A stretch of 64,000 nt of DNA, taken from the NCBI RefSeq assembly GCF_022179725.1, contig NZ_BPRC01000010.1, positions 62,001 to 126,000 on the forward strand, read 5' to 3'. This stretch comes from Methylorubrum aminovorans. Its GTDB lineage: Bacteria > Pseudomonadota > Alphaproteobacteria > Rhizobiales > Beijerinckiaceae. A program made the translations under genes and the position numbers. Below, piece by piece: positions 1 to 8,079 of the stretch. The notes below the pieces were generated by a model. The model was not told the origin of the DNA and made no database searches. It saw nothing but the letters and a program-made list of their open reading frames with translations. Numbering within the stretch: position 1 is the first letter of the stretch; every line of letters begins with the position of its first letter.

Positions 1-1
1 G

Positions 2-778
2 GAGCGCGCCCAGGTTCTCTCGCGCGGCGGCAACATCTCCGAGCAGGTCACCGACCAGCGCCGTCAGGCCTCGCAGACTGCCCAGGCCGACGTCGACAGC
101 GCGGAGGCCGCGCTTCGCAACGCCCAGCTCAACTACGACTTCACGGAAGTGAAGTCGCCGATCAACGGGCGAATCAGCCAGCGCCTCGTCACCGAAGGCA
201 ACATCGTCAGCACCGACCAGACGATCCTGGCCCGGATCGTCTCGCTCGATCCGATCTATTTCGGCTTCAACGTCGATGAGCGTTCGTTTCTGAAGTACCA
301 GGGCTCGCTCGGGATCGGCATGGGCCAGATGCAGCGCGGCAAGGGCGCGCCCGTCCAGATCGCCCTGTCCGGCGAGGAGAAGCCGACCCGCAAGGGCACG
401 CTCGACTTCGTCGACAACCGGGTCGATTACCAGACCGGCACGATGCTGCTGCGCGCCACCGTCGAGAACCCGGACGGGTTCATCAAGCCGGGCCTGTTCG
501 GCATCGTCTCGATGCCGGCCACCAAGCCGTTCCAGGGCATCCTGATCCCCGACGAGGCGGTCTCGGCCAACCAGGACAAGCGTATCGTCTATGTCCTCGG
601 CGAGGGCGACAAGGTCGCAGCGCGGACGATCAAGCTCGGACCGATCGTCGATGGCTACCGCGTGGTCCGCGACGGCCTGAAGGGCGACGAGTTCGTGGTC
701 ATCAACGGCGTCGCCAAGGTCCGCCCGGGCGCGCAGGTGAAGCCCGAGACGGTCGAGCTGCCCCCGACGAAGAAGTGA
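2..778 (+). CDS. RND efflux periplasmic adaptor subunit (5' end cut off)
   Basis: Membrane-fusion (HlyD/AcrA-type) adaptor linking an inner-membrane RND pump to an outer-membrane channel. The frame is open to the window edge, so the signal peptide and first half are missing; the first ATG seen (149) is internal. What remains is the end of the alpha-helical hairpin (Ala/Gln-rich, ending LRNAQLNYDFTEV), the second lipoyl half-motif (KSPINGRISQRLVTEGNIV), then the beta-barrel and membrane-proximal domains ending in VKPETVELPPTKK. The pump gene starts 152 bases downstream on the same strand, the usual adaptor-pump order. Substrate cannot be told from sequence. Confidence 0.93.
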   Translation, partial: ERAQVLSRGGNISEQVTDQRRQASQTAQADVDSAEAALRNAQLNYDFTEVKSPINGRISQRLVTEGNIVSTDQTILARIVSLDPIYFGFNVDERSFLKYQGSLGIGMGQMQRGKGAPVQIALSGEEKPTRKGTLDFVDNRVDYQTGTMLLRATVENPDGFIKPGLFGIVSMPATKPFQGILIPDEAVSANQDKRIVYVLGEGDKVAARTIKLGPIVDGYRVVRDGLKGDEFVVINGVAKVRPGAQVKPETVELPPTKK

Positions 779-930
779 TACCGCGCCGTCGCGGGGGCGA
801 GGCGGAAAGCGGACGAGCAAGATTCGAGCGCCGACGCTCCCGGACCGACCGGGCGGCGCCGGCCTGGACGCAGACGGCAAGCCGCACGGATCGCGCCAGC
901 GCGCGCACCGGCCGGCGAGAGGTTTGAACG

Positions 931-3900
931 ATGCGTTTCGCCCATTTCTTCGTCGACCGGCCGATCTTTGCCTCGGTCACGTCGATCATCTTCCTGATCG
1001 TCGGCTTCGTCGCCTACGAGAAGCTGCCGGTCTCGCAATATCCCGAGATCGTGCCGCCGACCGTGACCGTGCGCGCAAGCTTCCCCGGCGCCAACGCCGA
1101 GACCGTGGCCGCCACGATCGCGACGCCGCTGGAGCAGGAGATCAACGGCGTCGACAACATGCTCTACATGACGTCGTTGTCGACCAACGACGGCGCGATG
1201 CTGCTGACCGTGACCTTCAAGGTCGGCACCAACCTCGATATCGCCAACGTGCTGGTGCAGAACCGGCTCTCGGTGGCGCAGCCGCGCCTGCCGCCGGATG
1301 TGCGCAACCTCGGCGTCATCGTGCGCAAGGCCTCGCCCGACCTGATGCTGGTCGTGCACCTGCTCTCGCCCAATCGCACCTACGACCAGAACTATCTGGC
1401 CAACTACATCTATCTCAACATCCGCGACGAGCTGCTGCGCCTCGACGGCGTCGGCGACATCTCGATCTTCGGCGGCAACGAGTACGCCGAGCGGATCTGG
1501 ATCGATCCGCAGAAGATGGCCGCCTACGGCCTGACCACCACCGACGTGACGAGCGCGCTGCAGGAGCAGAACGTGCAGGTCGCCGCCGGCCAGCTCAACG
1601 GCCCGCCCGCCGCGCCGGGCGCCGCCTTCCAGCTTGTGGTGCAGTCGCAGGGGCGCTTCCAGACGCCGGAAGAGTTCGCCGACGTCATCGTCAAGGCGAG
1701 CGACGGGCGCCTCGTGCGCGTGCGCGACATCGCCCGCGTCGAGATGGGCCAGAAGGACTACACCACGAACTCCTTCCTCAACGACACGCCCGCGGTCGGC
1801 ATCGGCGCCTTCCAGCGGCCGGGCACCAACGCGCTCGAGGCCGCGGACTCGGTCAAGAAGACGATGGAGGAGCTGAAGAAGCGCTTCCCGCCGGACGTCG
1901 AGTACCGCATCGCCTACAATCCGACGGAGTTCATCGAGGAATCGATCCACGAGGTCTACAAGACCCTGTTCGAGGCGGTCCTCCTCGTCGTGATCGTGGT
2001 TCTGGTCTTCCTCCAGAGCTGGCGCACAGCGCTGATCCCGGTGATCGCGATTCCTGTCTCGCTCGTCGGCACCTTCGCGGTGATGTCGGCGCTCGGCTTC
2101 TCGCTCAACAACCTGACCCTGTTCGGTCTCGTGCTCGCCATCGGCATCGTCGTCGACGATGCCATCGTCGTGGTGGAGAACGTTGAGCGCAACATGGCCG
2201 AGGGGCTCTCGGCCGGCGAGGCGGCCCACAAGACCATGGACGAGGTGGGCGGCGCCGTCATCGCCATCGCCCTCGTCCTCGCGGCGGTGTTCATCCCGAC
2301 CGCCTTCATCCCCGGCATCTCGGGCCAGTTCTACAAGCAGTTCGCGCTCACCATCGCGGCCTCGACCATCATCTCGGCCTTCAACTCGCTGACGCTCTCG
2401 CCGGCTCTCTGCAAACTGCTCCTGAAGCCGCATCACGAGCACAAGCCGCCGAAGTTCTTCCTGGCGCGCTTCGTCAACTGGCTGGCGCACCTGTTCAACC
2501 GCAGCTTCGACTGGCTGTCGAACGTCTACGGCCACTCGATCCGCGTCCTGACGGGGACGGTCATCGGCGTGATCGCCATGCTGATCCTCTATGCCGGCGT
2601 GATCGCGGGCACGCTGCATCTTGCCCACACGACGCCCACGGGCTTCATCCCGGACCAGGATCAGGGCTACCTGATCGGTGTCGTGCAGTTGCCCGCGGGC
2701 TCCTCGCTCGACCGCACCACCGACGCGGTGAACCGGGCCGCAGCGATCGCCCGCGGCGTCGACGGCATCACCAACACCGTCATCATCGCGGGCTTCGATG
2801 GCGCGACCTTCACCAACACCACCAACGCGGCGGTGATGTTCCTCACCCTCAAGGGCGCCAAGGAACGGGCCGCGCAGGGCCGGAGCGCGGCCGTCATCAC
2901 CGGTGACGTGCTGAAGGCGACGGCGGGCATCCAGGAGGCGCGCATCATCGTCATCCCGCCGCCACCGGTGCGTGGCCTCGGCCAGGGCGGCGGCTTCAAG
3001 ATGCAGATCGAGAGCCGCCAGTCCTCGGAGATCGGCCCGCTGCTCGCGGCGGCCGGCGAGGTGATCGGCCAAGCCAACCAGAGCAAGGACGTGACGCGGG
3101 TCTTCACGACCTTCGGCAACGACACGCCGCAGCTCTACCTCGACATCGACCGCACCATCGCGCGCATGCTCAACGTGCCGCTCGCCAACGTCTTCTCGAC
3201 GGTACAGACGGCGCTCGGCGGTGCCTACGTCAACGACTTCAACACGCTGGGCCGCATCTATCAGGTGCGTGTGCAGGGCGACGCGGTCTACCGCATGTCG
3301 CGGCGCGACATCGAGCAGCTCAAGGTCCGCTCCTCCACCGGCGCCCTGGTGCCGATGGGCACGCTGGCCTCGATCCGCGACATCGCCGGCCCGCAGATCG
3401 TGCAGCGGTTCAACCTGTACTACTCGGTGCCGCTGCAGGGCGTGGCGCAGCCGGGCGTCTCGACCGGCCAGGCGCTCGACACCATGGAGGAGATCGCCAA
3501 GCGGGCCCTGCCCGAGGGCTATTCCTACGACTGGACCGAGATCGCCTACCAGCAGAAGGCGGCGGGCGGCACGGCGATCTACGTCTTCGCGCTGGGCGTG
3601 CTCCTCGTATTCCTCGTGCTCGCCGCGCAGTACGAATCCTGGGCCTTGCCGCTGGCGATCCTGCTGGTGGTGCCGACAGGCGTGCTCGCCGCCCTGTTCG
3701 GGGTGCAGTTGAGGGGGCAGGACAACAACATCCTGACCCAGATCGGCCTGATCGTGCTGATCGGACTGGCTGCCAAGAACGCGATCCTGATCGTGGAATT
3801 CGCCCACGACATCGAGAAGAGCGAGCACAAGGGGCCGGTGGATGCCGCCGTCCAGGCCTGCCGCCTGCGACTGCGCCCGATCCTGATGACGGCCTTCGCC

Positions 3901-4140
3901 TTCATCCTCGGCGTGCTGCCGCTTGTCATCGCCACGGGCCCCGGCGCCGAAATGCGCCAAGCGCTCGGCACCGCGGTGTTCTTCGGAATGATCGGCGCGA
4001 CCTTCTTCGGCCTGTTCCTGACGCCGGTCTTCTACGTGGTGATCCGCAAGGCGGTGATCTGGATCGGCCGCAAGCGCGGCAAGGATCCGCACGGGAAGGA
4101 TACACGCGGCGAACCGCACGGAGTCCCGGCCCACGGCTGA
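931..4140 (+). CDS. RND multidrug efflux permease, HAE1/AcrB family
   Basis: Inner-membrane proton/drug antiporter of 1069 residues, the normal AcrB length. It opens with MRFAHFFVDRPIFASV, the typical HAE1 start with an FVDRPIFA motif. The TM4 acidic pair is present in GIVVDDAIVVVENVERN (Asp409/Asp410), and the TM10 lysine in GLAAKNAILIVEF (Lys949); these form the proton relay in the family. Two large periplasmic loops lie between TM1-2 and TM7-8. GAGAGG lies about 8 bases before the ATG. It presumably forms an operon with the preceding adaptor, and a terminator follows. No outer-membrane channel gene is present downstream. Confidence 0.95.
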   Translation: MRFAHFFVDRPIFASVTSIIFLIVGFVAYEKLPVSQYPEIVPPTVTVRASFPGANAETVAATIATPLEQEINGVDNMLYMTSLSTNDGAMLLTVTFKVGTNLDIANVLVQNRLSVAQPRLPPDVRNLGVIVRKASPDLMLVVHLLSPNRTYDQNYLANYIYLNIRDELLRLDGVGDISIFGGNEYAERIWIDPQKMAAYGLTTTDVTSALQEQNVQVAAGQLNGPPAAPGAAFQLVVQSQGRFQTPEEFADVIVKASDGRLVRVRDIARVEMGQKDYTTNSFLNDTPAVGIGAFQRPGTNALEAADSVKKTMEELKKRFPPDVEYRIAYNPTEFIEESIHEVYKTLFEAVLLVVIVVLVFLQSWRTALIPVIAIPVSLVGTFAVMSALGFSLNNLTLFGLVLAIGIVVDDAIVVVENVERNMAEGLSAGEAAHKTMDEVGGAVIAIALVLAAVFIPTAFIPGISGQFYKQFALTIAASTIISAFNSLTLSPALCKLLLKPHHEHKPPKFFLARFVNWLAHLFNRSFDWLSNVYGHSIRVLTGTVIGVIAMLILYAGVIAGTLHLAHTTPTGFIPDQDQGYLIGVVQLPAGSSLDRTTDAVNRAAAIARGVDGITNTVIIAGFDGATFTNTTNAAVMFLTLKGAKERAAQGRSAAVITGDVLKATAGIQEARIIVIPPPPVRGLGQGGGFKMQIESRQSSEIGPLLAAAGEVIGQANQSKDVTRVFTTFGNDTPQLYLDIDRTIARMLNVPLANVFSTVQTALGGAYVNDFNTLGRIYQVRVQGDAVYRMSRRDIEQLKVRSSTGALVPMGTLASIRDIAGPQIVQRFNLYYSVPLQGVAQPGVSTGQALDTMEEIAKRALPEGYSYDWTEIAYQQKAAGGTAIYVFALGVLLVFLVLAAQYESWALPLAILLVVPTGVLAALFGVQLRGQDNNILTQIGLIVLIGLAAKNAILIVEFAHDIEKSEHKGPVDAAVQACRLRLRPILMTAFAFILGVLPLVIATGPGAEMRQALGTAVFFGMIGATFFGLFLTPVFYVVIRKAVIWIGRKRGKDPHGKDTRGEPHGVPAHG

Positions 4141-4172
4141 GGCAACTCGCTGAGGGACGCACGGCAGGGGAT

Positions 4173-4217
4173 GAGAATGCGGCCGGGAGCACTAGCTTCC
4201 GGCCGTTCTCGTTTTCT
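4173..4217 (+). terminator. Intrinsic terminator after the RND pump
   Basis: GAGAA plus CGGCCGG (two-base bulge between them) pairs with CCGGCCG plus TTCTC around a 12-base loop and is followed by GTTTTCT. It lies 33 bases after the pump stop codon and just before the next gene. Confidence 0.75.
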
Positions 4218-4234
4218 CTGAAGCAGGTTTGCCC

Positions 4235-5107
4235 GTGCCCGGTTATCTGCCCTTCGCGGGCGCCCTGAAGCTGCCCGCCTACACCTGCGACAATTGCGGT
4301 TTCTGGCAGCGCCATTTCGCGCCGCCGCCGCATTGCCCGATGTGCCTCGACGCCCGCCACGTCGTGCCGCAGGACGGCTGGCGCTTCCGCACCGCGCGCG
4401 AGGCGCAGGAGGCCTTTCCCTGCCACTGGGAGGAGTTGGAGCCCGGCGTCTGGCGCTTCTGGAACGAGCCGGTCTCCGGCATCGGCCCGAGCGCCTACCT
4501 GATCCGGACCGAGAACGGGAATATGGGCTTCGAGGGCTGCCCCGTCTTCAGCGAGGCGGCCCTCGACCAGATCGAGCGGCTCGGCGGCATGCAGGTGCTC
4601 TCGGCCTCCCACCCGCACTCTTACGGAGCGCTTGTGCAGCTCCAGGATCGCTTCGACCCGGAACTCTGCCTGCCGGCGGCCGACTTCACCTGGAGCGCGG
4701 CGCTCCAAGTGTCCTGGCCCTACGACGACTTCCTTGAGCCGCTGCCCGGCCTCGAACTGCACCGCACCGCCGGCCATTTTGACGGCCATGCCGTGCTGTT
4801 CGACCGTAAGCGGAAAATCTGCTTCTGCGGCGATGCCCTCAAGTTCGAGCTCGATCCGGGCGACGTCCGCAAGGCCCTGACGATCTCGGCGCACAAGGCC
4901 TTCGTGCGCGGCGTGCCGCTGACGGTGAGTGAGCTGCGCCTCTACCGCGACGTGTTCGAGCGCCTCGACTTCACACAGACCTGGACCCCGTTCGAGCCGG
5001 CGGCCAATGTCGGCCGGGCGGAGGTTTTGGCCCTGATCGACGCCATGCTCGGCAGCCGGCCCCATGCCGCGCCGGTGCCGTTGACGGATCTTGGCCGCGA
5101 CCGCTGA
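4235..5107 (+). CDS. Zinc-ribbon + metallo-beta-lactamase-like fold protein, function unknown
   Basis: 290 residues from GTG 4235, chosen because AGCAGG (4222-4227) is 7 bases upstream; an in-frame TTG at 4229 would be too close to it. The N-terminus holds a rubredoxin/zinc-ribbon-like knuckle pair, C18-x2-C21 and C34-x2-C37. The rest reads as a metallo-beta-lactamase fold: ASHPHSYGAL, HRTAGHFDGHAVLFD and CFCGDAL stand where HxHxDH, TPGHTPGHxxL and xxGDxL are expected. The first motif has lost the Asp and third His, so the dinuclear metal site is probably degenerate. Monocistronic by position, with terminator-like hairpins on both sides. Substrate unknown. Confidence 0.75.
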   Translation: MPGYLPFAGALKLPAYTCDNCGFWQRHFAPPPHCPMCLDARHVVPQDGWRFRTAREAQEAFPCHWEELEPGVWRFWNEPVSGIGPSAYLIRTENGNMGFEGCPVFSEAALDQIERLGGMQVLSASHPHSYGALVQLQDRFDPELCLPAADFTWSAALQVSWPYDDFLEPLPGLELHRTAGHFDGHAVLFDRKRKICFCGDALKFELDPGDVRKALTISAHKAFVRGVPLTVSELRLYRDVFERLDFTQTWTPFEPAANVGRAEVLALIDAMLGSRPHAAPVPLTDLGRDR

Positions 5108-5453
5108 ACCGCCACGGCGACCTCCGCTTCACACGAGTACGAAGGCGATGGCCCGACATCGCCTTCGATCGTGGGCACACCCTGACCCAGCGCGGCGCGA
5201 TCTGTAATTAGCAAATGTTACATCGGAAGCCTGGCTATTTCCCACAACTCGAACCGATCGCAGAGCAACAATGCAGAATTGTTGCCATGCACAGGCTTGG
5301 TGTTAATCATAAATTTACCGCCAAACCGAACATTTGCTGCAGGCACGAAGTCAAATAATTGGCAATCCAGCCAATGATTCGTCGCCACGTTCTGGCAAAT
5401 ACTATTCTGCATATTTCAGATAATGCGGAACAGGTTTGTCATGGGGGCTGTTC
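5108..5453. other. 346-base intergenic region, A+T-rich in its second half
   Basis: Holds the hairpin at 5140-5167 and then, from about 5205, a stretch clearly richer in A+T than the window, with poly-A/T patches typical of a promoter. No gene is convincing here; the region most probably carries the promoter of the chemoreceptor that follows. Confidence 0.6.
5140..5167 (+). terminator. Terminator-like hairpin after the MBL-like gene
   Basis: Perfect 11-bp stem CGAAGGCGATG / CATCGCCTTCG with a six-base loop, 33 bases after the stop codon. There is no U-tract, so its role as a terminator is inferred. Confidence 0.45.
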
Positions 5454-6914
5454 ATGTTTGGCAAATCAAAATATAGTGAGGCACAGGCGAAGCTCGATGC
5501 TCTGGATCGATCGCTCGCTACCATTGAGTTTGCGATGGACGGCACCATCGTGGATGCCAACCAGAACTTCCTGGCCGCCGTCGGCTACGGGCTCGATGAG
5601 ATCAGGGGGAAGCATCACCGCCTCTTCGTCGAAGCCGCCTATGCCGAGAGCGCCGAATACCGCGCCTTCTGGGACACGCTACGCGCCGGGCAATACGCAT
5701 CGGGCGAGTTCCTCCGCCTCGGCAAATCCGGACGCAAGATCTGGCTGGAGGCGACCTACAACCCGGTGCTCGGGGCCGACGGTGCGCCGGAGCGCGTGGT
5801 GAAGTTCGCGACCGACATCACCGCCAAGAAGAACGAGACCAGCCGGCTCCTGACGATGATCGACGGCATGCCCGTCGCCGTCATGACCGCGGATCCGAAA
5901 GACGAGTTCAAGATCAACTATCTGAACCGGACCTCGGTGACGACGCTCTCCACGATCGAGGAGCACCTGCCGATCAAGGTTTCGGAGATGCTGGGGCGCT
6001 CCTTCGACGTGTTCCATAAGAACCCGCACCATCAGCGGGCGATGCTGGCCGACAGCCGCCGCCTGCCGCACCGCGCCAAGATCAAGGTCGGCCCCGAAAC
6101 CCTCGATCTGCGTGTCTCGGCGATCAACGGGCCGGAGGGCGAGTATGTCGGTCCGATGGTGACGTGGTCGGTGATCACGGCTCAGGTTCAGATGTCGGCC
6201 GATGTCTCGCAGGTCGTCGAGGCGGTGCGGTCGGCGGTGGAGCGGATGGGGCACTCGGCGGAGGAATTGTCGCGCTCGGCCGAGGATGCCCGGCAGCGCG
6301 CCGCCTCCGTTGCCGCCGGCTCGGCCCAGATGACGGCCTCGATTCAAGAAATCTCGGGGCAGGTCGGCAGCGTCTCCGAGCGCGCCCAGAGGATCGCGGC
6401 GCAGGCCGAGACGACGGACGCCACCGTGCGCCAGCTCGCCGAGAACGCGCGCAAGGTCGATGCGGTGGTCGGGATGATCCGTTCGATCGCCGACCAGACC
6501 AATCTGCTCGCGCTCAACGCCACCATCGAGGCGGCCCGCGCGGGAGCGGCCGGCCGCGGCTTTGCCGTGGTGGCCGCCGAGGTGAAGGCGCTGGCCGAGC
6601 AGACGGCCCGGGCGACCGGCGAGATCTCCGGGCAGATCGCCGCGATCCAGAACGCCACCAGCGAGGCGGTCGAGGCCATCGGCACGATCACCGCGGCGGT
6701 GACGGATCTCTCGGGGCTGACGCTCGCCATGGCGAGTGCGGTCGAGGAGCAGGCGGCCTCGACGCACGAGATGTCCGGCAACATCGTCGGCGTCTCCTCG
6801 GCGGCGGATGCCACCGGCAGTCATGTCAGCGCGGTCCGCGCCATTGCAGAGGATCTCTCGACGCATTCCGCCGGGCTCGGCGCCAGCGTCGAGAAGTTCC
6901 TCAAGGCGAGCTGA
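5454..6914 (+). CDS. Soluble PAS-domain methyl-accepting chemotaxis protein
   Basis: Cytoplasmic chemoreceptor of 486 residues with no transmembrane segment or HAMP domain. ATG 5454 ([17 protein letters not shown]) is preferred over the in-frame TTG 5436 because GGGGG lies 6 bases before it. Residues about 10-115 form a PAS domain ([17 protein letters not shown]); a second, PAS-like region follows to about 240. The C-terminal half is the coiled-coil signalling domain, with the hairpin tip around [17 protein letters not shown]. It ends SVEKFLKAS, with no CheR/CheB-binding pentapeptide. The PAS domain suggests redox or energy sensing (inference). No che genes lie nearby. Confidence 0.93.
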   Translation: MFGKSKYSEAQAKLDALDRSLATIEFAMDGTIVDANQNFLAAVGYGLDEIRGKHHRLFVEAAYAESAEYRAFWDTLRAGQYASGEFLRLGKSGRKIWLEATYNPVLGADGAPERVVKFATDITAKKNETSRLLTMIDGMPVAVMTADPKDEFKINYLNRTSVTTLSTIEEHLPIKVSEMLGRSFDVFHKNPHHQRAMLADSRRLPHRAKIKVGPETLDLRVSAINGPEGEYVGPMVTWSVITAQVQMSADVSQVVEAVRSAVERMGHSAEELSRSAEDARQRAASVAAGSAQMTASIQEISGQVGSVSERAQRIAAQAETTDATVRQLAENARKVDAVVGMIRSIADQTNLLALNATIEAARAGAAGRGFAVVAAEVKALAEQTARATGEISGQIAAIQNATSEAVEAIGTITAAVTDLSGLTLAMASAVEEQAASTHEMSGNIVGVSSAADATGSHVSAVRAIAEDLSTHSAGLGASVEKFLKAS

Positions 6915-7056
6915 GGACGGGACGGGGGATCGGGCCGATCGGGCGTGAGGCCGATGTGCCGAAGGTCACGAGAAGCGACGGCGTCATGCAACCGGTGGGC
7001 ATCAGGAGGCTTATAACCACTTCAGCCCTCCGGGCGATCCGAACCCGTCACGCGTC

Positions 7057-7263
7057 ATGATCGACAGCACGCGCCTTCTTCCGCCGGTCTCCGGCCTCTC
7101 GACCAACCCGATCCTGTTCGGCGTGTCGGAAGGCCTCGCCCGGCTTCTGCCGCTGCCGGAGGACGACACCTTCGCGTCTCTCCGGCCAGCGGCACTTGGA
7201 GAGGATCCGGCGCCCGGTCCGGCCCCAGCCGCTCCCGTGGTCAAGGCAGGGCCGACGGCCTGA
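7057..7263 (+). CDS. Possible small protein, unknown
   Basis: 68-residue open frame (MIDSTRLLPPVSGLSTNP...) ending in a Pro/Ala-rich tail. It fills the gap between the chemoreceptor and the DedA gene. There is no clear ribosome-binding site and no family is recognised. It may be real because codon usage is normal and no competing frame is better, but it could be a chance frame in GC-rich DNA. Confidence 0.35.
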   Translation: MIDSTRLLPPVSGLSTNPILFGVSEGLARLLPLPEDDTFASLRPAALGEDPAPGPAPAAPVVKAGPTA

Positions 7264-7345
7264 CGGGGAGGGCAGGGCCGCCCTGTTGCGGCCACGTTCA
7301 TGGACAGACTGCGCCGCGACACGTTCCGCGGAGCCATTTCATCCC

Positions 7346-7990
7346 ATGTCCTTCCTCCAGGGACTGCCGATCGCCGATCTCATCGCCCATTACGGCTATC
7401 TCGCCGTCTTCGTCGTCGTCGCGCTGGAGAGCGCGGGCGTGCCGATGCCGGGCGAAACCATCCTGATTTCCTCGGCGGTCTATGCCGGCAGCACCGGCAG
7501 CCTGAACGTCGTCCTCATCGTTGCAGCCGCGGCCGCGGCGGCGATCCTCGGCGACAATGTCGGCTATTGGGTCGGACGCCGTTGGGGCATGCCGCTGCTC
7601 TTGCGCTACGGCCACCTCATCGCCCTTGACCACGGACGACTGAAGCTCGGCCAGTACCTGTTCCGCGAGCATGGCGGAAAGATCGTGTTCTTCGGTCGCT
7701 TCACGGCGATGCTGCGCGCCTATGCGGCGGTGCTGGCCGGGGTGAACCGCCTCGATGCCCGCCGCTTCATGCTGTTCAACGGACTCGGCGGCCTCGCCTG
7801 GGCCGGCATCATGGGTTTCGGCGCCTATGCCTGCGGCCGCTCGATCGAGCACATCGTCGGCCCGGTCGGCCTCGCGCTACTGGCCTTCGTCGTCTTTGGC
7901 GGGGTGGCACTCTGGCTGTTCATGAAGCGGCACGAGGAGCGGCTGCTGGTCAAGGCGGAAGCGGCGATCCCCGGCCCGCTGGCGGACTGA
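7346..7990 (+). CDS. DedA-family membrane protein
   Basis: 214 residues, the standard DedA/SNARE-associated length. It shows the family motif region EsaGvPmPGETILISSAVYAG, then a glycine-rich re-entrant loop with GDNVGYWVGRRWG and FFGRFTAMLRAYAAVLAGVNR, followed by C-terminal membrane helices. DedA proteins are inner-membrane proteins linked to lipid (undecaprenyl phosphate or phospholipid) flipping and proton-motive-force homeostasis. ATG 7346 starts the family-like N-terminus; the frame is open further upstream but without similarity. It is convergent with tal-pgi. Confidence 0.9.
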   Translation: MSFLQGLPIADLIAHYGYLAVFVVVALESAGVPMPGETILISSAVYAGSTGSLNVVLIVAAAAAAAILGDNVGYWVGRRWGMPLLLRYGHLIALDHGRLKLGQYLFREHGGKIVFFGRFTAMLRAYAAVLAGVNRLDARRFMLFNGLGGLAWAGIMGFGAYACGRSIEHIVGPVGLALLAFVVFGGVALWLFMKRHEERLLVKAEAAIPGPLAD

Positions 7991-8027
7991 TTTTTTCCAA
8001 CGGCACCCATGACGTCAGCCGCGAGAG

Positions 8028-8056
8028 CCCCTCGCCCCGCTTGCGGGGAGAGGGGG
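8028..8056. repeat. GC-rich palindrome between convergent genes (same type as 10973-11087)
   Basis: CCCCTC-g-CCCCGC pairs with GCGGGG-a-GAGGGG around a two-base turn. It lies between the stops of the DedA gene and tal-pgi. The same CCCCTC/CCCCGC-GCGGGG/GAGGGG design recurs at 10973-11087, so it looks like an intergenic repeat family that may also stop transcription from both sides. Confidence 0.6.
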
Positions 8057-8079
8057 AAATCGACTCGGCGACCGCCGTC

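Noticed and set aside
655..4134. 1159-codon open frame on the minus strand opposite the RND pump
   Set aside because: Its product is Arg/His/Asp-rich with no family features; it mirrors the codon bias of the well-supported pump gene on the plus strand.
5218..5412. 64-codon minus-strand frame in the A+T-rich region
   Set aside because: No ribosome-binding site, no similarity and composition unlike the other genes.
5424..5453. GGAAC followed by TGTT with 17-base spacing, a possible EcfG promoter for the chemoreceptor
   Set aside because: The -10 element touches the chosen start codon (5454), so transcription would begin inside the gene; probably coincidence.
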